Shown in pieces: positions 1 through 7,863 of a DNA stretch of 64,000 nucleotides. Below the pieces are notes generated by a model. The model was not told the DNA's origin and did no database searches. It worked only from the letters and a program-made list of their open reading frames with translations. The DNA is from COE1 sp910588595 (GTDB taxonomy: Bacteria > Bacillota > Clostridia > Lachnospirales > Lachnospiraceae). The stretch covers positions 62,001 to 126,000 of the forward strand of contig CARDBT010000003.1 in the NCBI GenBank assembly GCA_948957135.1. The letters are read 5' to 3'. How positions within the stretch are numbered: position 1 is the first letter of the stretch; the number at the start of each line of letters is the position of its first letter. A program made the position numbers and the translations under genes.

Positions 1-255
1 ATGACTGTCCTGGCGCGGATGGTCGAAAAGGGATATGTGTACTGTGACAGGAGTACCCGAACCAATTATTACAATGCGGTGGTGGGGGAGCAGCAGTACA
101 AGGTTGATGAGGGCGAACAGCTTTTAGACAAACTGTTTCATAGATCAATTACAAAATTTATTGCCAGTCTTTATCAGGCGGAAAAGTTTTCGGCAGAGGA
201 GATCAAGGAGCTGAGAACATATCTTGATTCGCTGGATGAGAACGAAAAGTCATAA
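1..255 (+). CDS. BlaI/MecI/CopY-family repressor, C-terminal fragment
   Basis: Only the last 84 residues are inside the window; the true start lies upstream, and the Met at position 1 is internal. The N-terminal part (TVLARMVEKGYVYC) matches the end of the BlaI winged helix, where the recognition helix and wing lead into a basic strand. The rest is the helical dimerisation tail that BlaR1-type proteases cut in characterised members. The tail ends in the acidic-helical pattern (AEEIKELRTYLDSL) typical of the family. It is one of three BlaI-like repressors in this window. The gene is followed directly by a strong terminator, so it is the last gene of its transcript unless the partner protease is upstream. 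Partner and target genes are not visible. Confidence 0.8.
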   Translation: MTVLARMVEKGYVYCDRSTRTNYYNAVVGEQQYKVDEGEQLLDKLFHRSITKFIASLYQAEKFSAEEIKELRTYLDSLDENEKS

Positions 256-300
256 AGAAGGGATGTCACATGCGACCGATCATGTGACATCCCTTCTTTT
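254..300 (+). terminator. Rho-independent terminator, possibly bidirectional
   Basis: A near-perfect stem of about 18 bp (arms 255-272 and 281-298) with an 8-base loop is followed by TTTT. It starts on the stop codon of the BlaI-like gene. The opposite arm is preceded by A-rich sequence, so it may also stop transcripts coming from the minus-strand operon at 423-2854. Confidence 0.85.
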
Positions 301-422
301 TGCACATGCGAAGGAATCGTTCCTATCGCATTGTACCTTTAATTGAGTGAACTCCTCAGCTAAGGACCTGTTAATAAATTACTCATGACAATTACTTGTC
401 ACAAGTAATTTCTGAACAGTTC

Positions 423-875
423 CTAAGAGGAAGTATCTACGATCACGATACTAGAGTCGCCCTGCCGAGCCTGCTCGACGACTGCGGCGGACAGTTTCTG
501 GAAGGAATTGTAGGAGGAGGTGGCGCCAGTCAGCGCGTCGATCGCGCCCTCGCCCTGTCCTTCGAGCAGCTGCCCTGCATAGTAGCGAGTGTACTCATTG
601 GGATAGGTTCCGTTGGAGTGGAGCATGTTCTGCATGTAGTTGCTGTCCCAGCTTTTGATAAAACCGCTGGCGTTCAACGCATTGTACTCCACGGAGACGA
701 TGTTGCCCCCCTTGACCATGATCGTGATATATTCTTTCCAGCCGTGGCTGAACTCCGCAGCCTGTGCGGTGTAATAACCGTCCTGGAGCGCTGCATCAGT
801 TGTTGTGCTGCCACATGCGCACAGCAGCGTCAGGATCACCAGTGAGATCAGCGTTAGCCGCAGTTTCTGTATCAT
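423..875 (-). CDS. FMN-binding (flavinylated) lipoprotein
   Basis: This 150-residue lipoprotein has a signal peptide and the lipobox LLCAC (Cys at about 21). It then has a single FMN-binding domain that begins DGYYTAQ and ends with DALTGATSSY. That last motif matches the Dxx(S/T)GAT(S/T) signature where ApbE transferases attach FMN covalently to a Thr, so the protein is probably a surface flavoprotein carrying one electron carrier. Related FMN-bind lipoproteins act in extracellular electron transfer and flavin-based respiration. The start codon overlaps the stop of the upstream chemoreceptor by 4 bp (ATGA), which indicates translational coupling. No ApbE or other redox partner is in the window. 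A role as redox sensor or partner of the receptor is inference. Confidence 0.85.
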   Translation of the reverse strand: MIQKLRLTLISLVILTLLCACGSTTTDAALQDGYYTAQAAEFSHGWKEYITIMVKGGNIVSVEYNALNASGFIKSWDSNYMQNMLHSNGTYPNEYTRYYAGQLLEGQGEGAIDALTGATSSYNSFQKLSAAVVEQARQGDSSIVIVDTSS

Positions 876-2854
876 TTGTCATTTTCCCCTTTCAGCACAA
901 ATTTTCTCACATGAGATTGAAGAACCTCTGCCTCCCGCGCGAGCATTCCACTGGATTGATCGATCTCGCTGGCATTCTGGAGGTTCTGGTCTGCAATGCC
1001 GGAGATCGCCTCGATCCGCTCATCCATGATGGAGAGTGCGCTCTCCTGATCCTGAACTGCGGCGACCAGCCGGTCAGAGATCGCGCTGATCTGGTCAGAG
1101 ACATCGGAGATAACGCGAATCGAATCAGCGGTGTCAGCAGTCAGTCTCACACCCGTCTGGATCATACTGCTGGTGTGGGAAACCATCTCCGAGGCGTTCT
1201 GTGCGGCTTCAGCACTTTTGGAAGCGAGAGCCTTGACCTGGGCAGCCACGACGGCAAATCCTTTTCCGGCACTTCCTGCCCGGCTTGCCTCAATGGAGGC
1301 GTTGAGCGCGAGAATGCTGGTCTGGAATGCGATATCCTCGATATCCTTTGCGATCTTGGTGATCTCTTCGGCGTTGGAGCTGATGCTGTCCATGGCGCTT
1401 GATAAGGAGGACATATGGGCGTTTGCGTCCTGTATGCACTGGGCGATCTCCGCAGTCTTGCTGCGTGTCTGGCTGGTGCTCTCTGAAACATTGGAGAGCT
1501 GTTCTTTCACATGGGTAACTTCACAGACCAGCGCCTCTGTGGACTGGTTCTGTTCCATGGACGCCTGATGCAGCTGGCTTGACTGACCGTTCAATTCCTC
1601 TGACATGTGGGCAAGCTGCGAGGTGGCACTGCGAAAACCGGATATCGTATCCTGCATGGACTGGATAATGGTGCGGAGACTGTTGCGGATCAGGGTGAAA
1701 TCGCCCTTGTAGTCCATCTGCGGGGTGACGCACAGATTGCCGCCGGCAACCTGCGTGAGTACCTGCTGGATATCGGATATGTAGTTGTTGATGCTCTCCA
1801 CAGTGGTGCCCAATGTATGTGTCAGCACTTCGAGTTCATCCTTGGAGCGGACAGTTGTCACGGTGGAGTGCAGGTCGCCGTCGGAGAGCGATACCATACG
1901 GGATGTAACACTCTTGACAGGACGGGAGATCGACTGTGCCAGGTGCAGGACGAGCAGGATCGAGAGGACCAGCACTGCCATTGTGGCTGCCACTGCCAGG
2001 TACACGGCACTGTTGATCGTATGGCTGTAATCTGCCTCGGGAATGTGCAGGACGAGCGACCACTGTGTGCCGCGGATCGGGGAGAATGCGACCAGTATGT
2101 GCTCCCCGTCAACGGGAAATTCCGTGGCGCCGGTCTCTCCGGCAGTGATGCGGCTGAGCGAATCTGCGTCCTCACCGCCAAGCTGTGTCAGCGTGCTGCC
2201 TGACAGGACGAGGGACTGGTCTGAGTGCCCGGTGATGTTTCCCTTGCGGTCAACCATGTACGCTGTGCTGTGTGCGCCCAGATTGATGCTGCTGATCACA
2301 TCGTTGAGGGTGTCGTACTTGTATACACCGATCACGTACATCGCGGTCTCGCCGTCCTCCTTCACGGGCATACCCATGGTAATGCCCAGTTTTTCCTGAA
2401 ATATCGTGGAGGATGCGGTGGTGAAGTTGTCGGTCTCCTGAAGGAGTGCCAGGAAGTCCGCATCCAGACCCTGTGGTGCACCGTCGATGCCCTGGATCAG
2501 CTTTCCGTCCAGATCATACAGAGCAATGGTGTGCAGCTCGTAGATCTCGGCAGTCTCCGCCAGGATCTCCGCGCGCCTTTGGGCTGAGCCGGCTTCGCCG
2601 AGATCACCCGCCAGCGTCATCATGCGGTCCGCCAGCATGTGGATGTTGGCTTCCACTGTCTTTGCAGACTGCCGTACCATGGGCTGGAGGCTGTCTAGCA
2701 GGATGTTGGTTGCCAGATACTGCATGGACAGTGCCATGATTCCACAGCTTACAATTACTAGTACCAGGATATTAAGGGTGGTGCTTCTCAATATTCTTCC
2801 ATTGAGACTTCGTCTGGGCTTCCGCTGTTGGAAGTCTGTCTTGTTTGTGGTCAC
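872..2854 (-). CDS. Methyl-accepting chemotaxis protein with extracellular Cache-type sensor
   Basis: This is a transmembrane chemoreceptor of about 660 residues. It has a short basic cytoplasmic N-terminus, TM1 (about 25-50), and an extracellular sensor of about 250 residues of dCache type. TM2 follows, then a HAMP segment and the long MCP signalling coiled coil. The conserved tip is recognisable (EASRAGSAGKGFAVVA), where kinase CheA and adaptor CheW dock. I chose the GTG at 2854 because AAGGAGAGA lies 7-8 bases upstream. An in-frame ATG at 2908 would add 18 residues but lacks that spacing. It is co-transcribed and translationally coupled with a flavinylated lipoprotein. No other che genes are nearby, so this is a stand-alone receptor. 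Confidence 0.93.
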   Translation of the reverse strand: MTTNKTDFQQRKPRRSLNGRILRSTTLNILVLVIVSCGIMALSMQYLATNILLDSLQPMVRQSAKTVEANIHMLADRMMTLAGDLGEAGSAQRRAEILAETAEIYELHTIALYDLDGKLIQGIDGAPQGLDADFLALLQETDNFTTASSTIFQEKLGITMGMPVKEDGETAMYVIGVYKYDTLNDVISSINLGAHSTAYMVDRKGNITGHSDQSLVLSGSTLTQLGGEDADSLSRITAGETGATEFPVDGEHILVAFSPIRGTQWSLVLHIPEADYSHTINSAVYLAVAATMAVLVLSILLVLHLAQSISRPVKSVTSRMVSLSDGDLHSTVTTVRSKDELEVLTHTLGTTVESINNYISDIQQVLTQVAGGNLCVTPQMDYKGDFTLIRNSLRTIIQSMQDTISGFRSATSQLAHMSEELNGQSSQLHQASMEQNQSTEALVCEVTHVKEQLSNVSESTSQTRSKTAEIAQCIQDANAHMSSLSSAMDSISSNAEEITKIAKDIEDIAFQTSILALNASIEASRAGSAGKGFAVVAAQVKALASKSAEAAQNASEMVSHTSSMIQTGVRLTADTADSIRVISDVSDQISAISDRLVAAVQDQESALSIMDERIEAISGIADQNLQNASEIDQSSGMLAREAEVLQSHVRKFVLKGENDK

Positions 2855-3040
2855 GATTTGATCTCTCCTTTTTGTATCTTTACTGTTTATGATCGGGCAG
2901 GGGAACACAGTCCTGCGTTGCCCGGATTCTAAGCACTGGTCAGTCTCTGATGAAAATCTGACGCTGTGCCATACGTAAATAAAAGCCCATTTATGCTTTG
3001 GCAGAAAACAGATAGCTGTTTTCTGGCAGGGATATAATGT
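2855..3040 (-). promoter_or_regulatory. Long structured 5' leader of the chemoreceptor gene
   Basis: About 180 bases separate the predicted promoter from the GTG start. The leader can form at least two hairpins: one with arms around 3001-3010 and 3018-3027 (AGAAAACA / TGTTTTCT), and one around 2892-2924 (CGGGCA / TGCCCG). Clostridial chemoreceptor genes often carry c-di-GMP riboswitches, but I could not match the conserved class I core here. This is therefore only a structured leader of unknown function. Confidence 0.35.
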
Positions 3041-3044
3041 GCTT

Positions 3045-3073
3045 CTTATAGTATATGAAATAATAGAAGTCAG
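3045..3073 (-). promoter_or_regulatory. Predicted sigma-A promoter for the chemoreceptor operon
   Basis: On the minus strand CTGACT (3068-3073) and TATAAG (3045-3050) are separated by 17 bases. This matches a vegetative promoter, with 4/6 and 5/6 positions agreeing. It faces the MCP-flavolipoprotein operon. Confidence 0.5.
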
Positions 3074-3090
3074 TGCGACTCCTCATACAG

Positions 3091-3120
3091 GATAACAGCG
3101 CAAAAGCCAGCGCTCTTATC
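3091..3120 (-). terminator. Hairpin downstream of the HD-Pnk gene
   Basis: Arms of about 11 bases (GATAACAGCGC and GCGCTCTTATC, one mismatch) flank an 8-base loop, 35 bases after the HD-Pnk stop. No T-run follows on the minus strand, so it is either a weak terminator or an mRNA 3'-end stabiliser. Confidence 0.4.
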
Positions 3121-3155
3121 GAAAACAAAGGATATTTTCGGTAAGCTATATTATA

Positions 3156-4301
3156 TCATAGACGATCGTGGAAAGGAAGAGTGTTTTTTACGGTAAATCC
3201 CTCCCAGGGGGCTGGCAGTTCGAGCTTGTGGATCATATTTTCGAGAACCGGCTCTGGGATGTAGCGCGCCCTTTTCTGGTTTCGGTCAAGCAGCTCCTGG
3301 TACGGCGCCTCCAGGTACACGATGTGCACCCGTGCACCGTATCCGGCAAAGAGGCTGATCAGCCTCTGCCTGGTCTCCTGGATGATATTCGTCGCATTCC
3401 AGATAAACGGCTTTTTCTGCCTTAGAAGAGTTTTTGCCTGCGCAAGGGCGATCTGTACGACCTTTCCGGTGTTTTTTGCAGGCGGTATGCCATTTTTCCT
3501 CCGGATCTCGTCGAGAGAGATCACAGGTATTTTCATATTGTTTTGTTCGATCCAGCTGTCCTTCCCCGCCAGAGGAAGTCCCGACATCATGATGACATCA
3601 AATTCCGTGTCGTCATACAATTCAGCCATGTGCCATAAGTCTTCCTTGTGATAATACTGGTATCTTGTGTAAGGGTTTGCAAATGTATATGGGCTCTCCC
3701 AGATGCCAAGTTCTTTTGCATAATCAGCGAAAAATTCCACGTGATCTTGCAGCTGTTCGGATCCGTATGTGATGCGTCCCTGTATGTCCGCTTTGGAAAG
3801 CAGGTATAAGAGCCGCAATGGTATACTTTCTGCTGCTTTGAACAAGTCAGATTCGGGTTTGGTCCTGGCCCAGAACCATACAGGCAGTCCGTGATAGCGG
3901 ATCAGTTTTGCCACTGCCTCCCTCTGATCAAAGGTCAGGTCAAACTGATCTGCTTTCCTGTAAACCGTTCTTCGGAATACTTTTTCCCCGATCATGGTAT
4001 GTTTTGGCGAGATCCACTTTCCGTCCTCCTGCCGCGTGCAGGATATTTTTCCGATGTCATGGAACGCTGCCGCCAGGAATAGGAGCGCCTGCTCCTCCTT
4101 GGGCAGGGCACTCCACGCATCGAGTTCCAGCAGCTTTTCACACACCATTTCCGTGTGTGCGTACACGTCCCCCTCCCCGTGGTATGCAGGATCCTGGGGG
4201 ATATTTTTCAGCGCATTCAACTCGGGACAGAGGTCGGAGAGCCGGCGGAAAGAAAAGCCGCTATTGTGGATCGCGCTAAGGATTTCCTGCTTCATCGACA
4301 T
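3156..4301 (-). CDS. HD-Pnk type RNA/DNA end-healing enzyme (HD phosphoesterase + polynucleotide kinase)
   Basis: This is a two-domain protein of 381 residues. The N-terminal HD domain (about 25-200) shows His49 in YAHTEM and the HD pair at 81-82 (AFHDIGK). The C-terminal P-loop kinase has a Walker A at about 241-249 (GLPLAGKDS) and a later NATN motif. The same architecture in Runella HD-Pnk heals broken ends: the HD part removes 2',3'-phosphates and the kinase phosphorylates 5'-OH ends. The gene overlaps the end of the RNA ligase gene by about 26 bp, giving a cut-heal-seal pair. The start at 4301 has GGAAGG 5 bases upstream; Met at 4295 is the alternative. The substrate (for example cleaved tRNA) is not shown by the sequence. 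Confidence 0.85.
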   Translation of the reverse strand: MSMKQEILSAIHNSGFSFRRLSDLCPELNALKNIPQDPAYHGEGDVYAHTEMVCEKLLELDAWSALPKEEQALLFLAAAFHDIGKISCTRQEDGKWISPKHTMIGEKVFRRTVYRKADQFDLTFDQREAVAKLIRYHGLPVWFWARTKPESDLFKAAESIPLRLLYLLSKADIQGRITYGSEQLQDHVEFFADYAKELGIWESPYTFANPYTRYQYYHKEDLWHMAELYDDTEFDVIMMSGLPLAGKDSWIEQNNMKIPVISLDEIRRKNGIPPAKNTGKVVQIALAQAKTLLRQKKPFIWNATNIIQETRQRLISLFAGYGARVHIVYLEAPYQELLDRNQKRARYIPEPVLENMIHKLELPAPWEGFTVKNTLPFHDRL

Positions 4302-5103
4302 CCCCACCTTCCTGCATGGCAAACAGATCAACCCCGTCAGCCAGACGATTGGCAATAATGGGGCGGTTTACCCAGTGGCTCTCCGAATCGAGGATCGTGT
4401 TGAGGAAAGAACCCCGCACAAATTTCAGGCGGTCCGTGACATGATCTCCGTCCTCCACCTTGATATAGATCCCTTCCATGATCCCTGTCAGGTCGGTCTG
4501 ACGCAGGGCTGGTTCGGTATTGACGCCGCTTTTTTTGCACTGTGTGAGCAAGCTCTTTTCCGGATTCCCGGATATGAAGAGGCTGGGGCCGATCCACTTT
4601 GCGATATCGTCCACTGTTTGGAAAGTTCCTTCTGTCAAGACGCGGACGGACCGGACAAAAGGGGCATTTTCGAGCAATTCCCTGCGTCTGCGCGTGGAAT
4701 AAAAGCACTGTTCCTGCTTGTCAAAAATGTCAAATTCCATAAAATAATGAGGCAGTCTGTCATAAAACACCGTGTGCTTGGCATACAGCCATTCGCCGTA
4801 CATCACATAGCGGTCTCCCAGCAGCCGGTGCAGCCGCTCCTCGAAGCAGCCTGCCCAGAGCTTGAACAGGTCAAACTGCCGCTCTCCGTATCCGCCGTTC
4901 AAAAAGTGCCCGCGGCTCTGCAGATACATTTTTCCGTCTCTGCCGAAACTGATGCCGCAGTTTGCGCCGTCCACTTTTTCTTCCAGAACGAGGTGCTTTC
5001 CGTTGATATCACTTAATCTTGCGCAGTCTAGGTCCTCGTCGCCCTGCTGCTCCCTGGAACCTTCGAGATGTCTGGTCCGAGGGTATTTATAAATCTGTTC
5101 CAT
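4276..5103 (-). CDS. RNA ligase (Rnl2-like nucleotidyltransferase)
   Basis: This 275-residue protein belongs to the ATP-dependent nucleotidyltransferase superfamily. Motif I is EEKVDGAN at 41-48, and Lys43 is the predicted AMP-accepting residue. Downstream are a motif III-like MEFDIFD stretch, motif IV MEGIYIKVE and motif V LKFVRG. There is no BRCT or OB-fold extension, and the length fits compact RNA ligases. The gene is upstream of, and overlaps, the HD-Pnk gene. Together the two supply 3'-end healing, 5' phosphorylation and sealing. The RBS is GGAGG just before the ATG. RNA rather than DNA preference is inferred from the pairing and from family resemblance. Confidence 0.85.
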   Translation of the reverse strand: MEQIYKYPRTRHLEGSREQQGDEDLDCARLSDINGKHLVLEEKVDGANCGISFGRDGKMYLQSRGHFLNGGYGERQFDLFKLWAGCFEERLHRLLGDRYVMYGEWLYAKHTVFYDRLPHYFMEFDIFDKQEQCFYSTRRRRELLENAPFVRSVRVLTEGTFQTVDDIAKWIGPSLFISGNPEKSLLTQCKKSGVNTEPALRQTDLTGIMEGIYIKVEDGDHVTDRLKFVRGSFLNTILDSESHWVNRPIIANRLADGVDLFAMQEGGDVDEAGNP

Positions 5104-5278
5104 ATAATCCTCCTATTCTGATCTTTGAACTGATACCGAGACAACAAAAACAACAGTCACGATCAGCTGTCTTTTCGTGCCTGCGGTGCTGTCTGTATTG
5201 AGTTGTCAGAATATCGCATTACATGGTAAGCCTCCTGCCTCAAACAAAATGTGTTTGTCGTTTTTCACTATAACAATA

Positions 5279-7099
5279 TCACCAGGTGAAATTCTTGTCA
5301 AGAATGGCAGCGGGATATTCGATCTGTTTGGCTTCGAGTATGTTTCGGGTGATCTCCGCCGCGGTCAGGCTGTCTGTATGGTCAGTGCCCTGAATGTTCG
5401 TGGCAAAGAACCATGTGTTATCATACGACTCCACATATCCTACAAACCAGCCGTTGACGCTTTTGCCGTTGACGATGCCGGTGCCTGTCTTTCCGAACAG
5501 GACGGTTCCCTCCTGCTCGGAAAGTTTCAGCGAATCCTTGACAGCCTGCACATTGCGGCTGTCAAAATCAAATTCGTTTGTGTAGAGCTTTCTCATCAGT
5601 TCCACCTGTTCCAACGCGGAGATCTTGAGAGACGATTCCATCCAGAAATCATGTACACCGCTGGACAGATCGCTGTTTCCGTATTCGATCGCGCGGTAAA
5701 ATTCTTTTAATGCATTCCAGTCTGCGCGTTGGTCGAGCTCCTGGAAGTACCAGTTCACGGAGTTGCGCATCGCAGAATCCAGATCCTGGTCCTGATTCCA
5801 CTCGGGGTAGGGGAAGGATTGTCCATCATACATTAAGATTGACGAGTCCGGGCGGATCAACTGATTTTCCAGGGCGAAAAGTGCGCTGTATATCTTGTAC
5901 GTTGAATCTGGCGAGAAGCGCTTTGCGGCGTGCGTTTCGTTGTAGAGGATCCAGGTATCGGCGCTGGTATCATACAGGACAAAACAGCCCTCGCGGTCCG
6001 CAAAGAATTCTGACAGATCTTCTGTCTGTATGACGGCGCCCTCTGGAAGCGCAGCCCTTGGCTCTGACGCAAGGACGGGGATCAACGCGGTGGATTCCAG
6101 GATCAGTGCGGCTAAGAAAGCGAGCGCGGTCCGTTCCCTGATCGTCTGCCATTTGGTCTGCGGCCTGTACGCGGCTATGTTCAGGATCCTCTTTCTGATT
6201 TGTCCGGCGCTGCCGCCGATTCCTGCCGCAAGCGAAAAGGGATACAGCGACATTTTCTGTGCAAAGTTGAGCAGGGTATTGCCGTAAGCGATATAGTCGT
6301 CCTGATCCAGCATCTGCAGAACGAAACTGTCACAGGCAATTTCGCGGTCGGTTCGGATCTCCCTGACTGCATACCATACGGCAGGATTGAACCAGTAGAG
6401 CATGGATGCGATGTTCATCAGGAAGTTGATCAGGGCATCTTTGTGTTTGTAGTGCTGCAGCTCGTGCAGGAGCATGTATCTGATATCGTTTTCCGCAAAA
6501 TCTGTGATCAGTCGGATCGGGATATAAATGCGCGGACGAAACATGCCGACCACAATGGGGGATCTGATGAATGCAGTGCTGTAGATCGGGATATCCCGCC
6601 GGATCCGCAGCTGTGTGCGGCATCTCTGATACAGCCGCCTCACATCTGCACTCTGGAGCGGGAGCGCGGATTTTTCTATACAGTATAGATGCAGCCGTGA
6701 CCTTATCATGAATACAGTCATTGCGCCCATTCCGACTGCCCATATCACAAGAGGAACGAAATCGGCGGCTGGCGCGGAATTCCTCGTCACAGAAATGGCA
6801 AAATCATTCAGCCAGTCCGCAGTGGAAAGCGGGCTGGCTGCTGTGGGCAGCATTGCTGTATCCGGTTTGGGTGAGAGGTTTGCCTGCACAAAATGGAACC
6901 AGCGTATCAGCCAGGAAAATCCTGCCGGCCGGACGGACAGAAAAGGAAGCGCCAACACGACTGGCAGCAAAAACCAGATGTGGTACTGACTGCCTGCAGA
7001 TAAATGTTTTCTTAAAATTTTCTTTGCCAGTGTGATCGCGGCGATCATCACACTGATCAAAATATTACAGTATATAAAGTGTACGCTGAATTGGATCAT
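5279..7099 (-). CDS. blaR1: BlaR1-type beta-lactam sensor/signal-transducer metalloprotease
   Basis: This 606-residue membrane protein has both BlaR1 halves. The N-terminal half has several TM helices and the M56 zinc-protease motif HELQH (212-216). After a TM near 325-345 comes an extracellular sensor of class D beta-lactamase/penicillin-binding type, with STYK (Ser399, Lys402), SVN (447-449), YGN (473-475) and KTG (537-539). In known BlaR1 the antibiotic acylates the Ser, the protease is activated, and the BlaI repressor is inactivated. It lies 80 bp downstream of blaI on the same strand. No beta-lactamase or PBP2a gene follows, so the regulated resistance gene is elsewhere or absent. Confidence 0.93.
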   Translation of the reverse strand: MIQFSVHFIYCNILISVMIAAITLAKKILRKHLSAGSQYHIWFLLPVVLALPFLSVRPAGFSWLIRWFHFVQANLSPKPDTAMLPTAASPLSTADWLNDFAISVTRNSAPAADFVPLVIWAVGMGAMTVFMIRSRLHLYCIEKSALPLQSADVRRLYQRCRTQLRIRRDIPIYSTAFIRSPIVVGMFRPRIYIPIRLITDFAENDIRYMLLHELQHYKHKDALINFLMNIASMLYWFNPAVWYAVREIRTDREIACDSFVLQMLDQDDYIAYGNTLLNFAQKMSLYPFSLAAGIGGSAGQIRKRILNIAAYRPQTKWQTIRERTALAFLAALILESTALIPVLASEPRAALPEGAVIQTEDLSEFFADREGCFVLYDTSADTWILYNETHAAKRFSPDSTYKIYSALFALENQLIRPDSSILMYDGQSFPYPEWNQDQDLDSAMRNSVNWYFQELDQRADWNALKEFYRAIEYGNSDLSSGVHDFWMESSLKISALEQVELMRKLYTNEFDFDSRNVQAVKDSLKLSEQEGTVLFGKTGTGIVNGKSVNGWFVGYVESYDNTWFFATNIQGTDHTDSLTAAEITRNILEAKQIEYPAAILDKNFTW

Positions 7100-7179
7100 G
7101 GCAGATACTCCTGTGTTTACGATGATCGTTACAAACAGCCGATAAAAAATTCAGCCGTTTTACGGACAGGACCGGCGGA

Positions 7180-7554
7180 CTATTTAGATCTCTGGTCGAG
7201 CAGACGGCGCAGGTCGCGTATGTCCGCTTCGGATAGTTCGTCGTTATCCAGGTATGCGGAAAGCATCGCGGAGATATTTCCATTATAATACTTTTTCAGG
7301 AAAGAATTGCTCTCCTGGCTGACGTATTCATTTTCTCCCACCAGCGGTGTGTAGACGAACACACGCCCCCTTTTCTCGTATGTGAGCGCATGTTTTGTCA
7401 CCAGACGCTTGATCAGCGTCTGGATCGTTTTAGGATTCCAGGAAGTTGTCGTCTCCAATTTCTCTACGATCTCGTTCGTGCTGACAGGCGCATGCTGCCA
7501 GACGATGCGCATGACCTCGTACTCGGCTTCTGATATCTGTGGCAATGGTTCCAT
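7180..7554 (-). CDS. blaI: BlaI-family transcriptional repressor
   Basis: This 124-residue protein has an N-terminal winged helix (ISEAEYEVMRIVW, then STNEIVEKL and a recognition helix in WNPKTIQTLIKRLV). A C-terminal helical tail provides dimerisation and the cleavage region. The length and motifs match BlaI/MecI closely. The start is preceded by a purine-rich AGGGGGGGA. A TACA-N2-TGTA operator lies 29-49 bp upstream, so the gene is probably autoregulated together with blaR1. Confidence 0.93.
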   Translation of the reverse strand: MEPLPQISEAEYEVMRIVWQHAPVSTNEIVEKLETTTSWNPKTIQTLIKRLVTKHALTYEKRGRVFVYTPLVGENEYVSQESNSFLKKYYNGNISAMLSAYLDNDELSEADIRDLRRLLDQRSK

Positions 7555-7582
7555 GTTTCCCCCCCTTGTTGGATGACCTATA

Positions 7583-7604
7583 AAGTATTACATGTGTAGT
7601 AAAA
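7583..7604 (-). promoter_or_regulatory. BlaI operator
   Basis: The segment AAAGTATTACATGTGTAGT has the TACA-N2-TGTA dyad (7589-7598). It shares the AAAGTATTACA left half of characterised staphylococcal bla/mec operators. It sits just upstream of the blaI start, where it would block the divergence-free blaI-blaR1 promoter. Confidence 0.7.
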
Positions 7605-7760
7605 ATAGTATAGTATGCGCTGCGGCTTCTGTCAATGCTGCAGATCGAATTTAAAAGCGCTTATGTTGTCACAAGCCAGCCAGCGCTTTCCGGATGCGTA
7701 CGGACAGCACATAGAATCATACATGCCCGCATAATGCAGGCGAATGAGAGTTAATTAAAA

Positions 7761-7789
7761 TTGCATTTTTTTCTCCATAGTGATACAAT
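7761..7789 (+). promoter_or_regulatory. Predicted promoter for the aminotransferase operon
   Basis: TTGCAT and TACAAT (5/6 match) are separated by 17 bases. The site lies 75 bases before the aminotransferase ATG, in an otherwise gene-free interval (7555-7863). Confidence 0.45.
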
Positions 7790-7863
7790 GAGTTGACCAA
7801 ACATAAAAAGTCGACGGTAAGGAATTATCTTGATGAAAACACATGATCGAATGGAGGAGAAAT

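Noticed and set aside
764..1402. Plus-strand open frame of 212 codons
   Set aside because: It is antisense to the MCP signalling domain, which is highly conserved on the minus strand.
2855..3073. Class I c-di-GMP riboswitch upstream of the chemoreceptor
   Set aside because: This was expected from the gene type, but the conserved core and tetraloop-receptor segments could not be matched by eye. It is kept only as an unassigned structured leader.
3994..5016. Plus-strand open frame of 340 codons
   Set aside because: It lies opposite the HD-Pnk and RNA ligase genes, whose active-site motifs are intact on the minus strand. It has no RBS and no family resemblance. It is an antisense shadow.
5104..5278. 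Second BlaI operator (GCATTACATGGTAAG) between blaR1 and the RNA ligase gene
   Set aside because: Only one half matches TACA-N2-TGTA and the dyad is broken. There is no promoter arrangement to support it.
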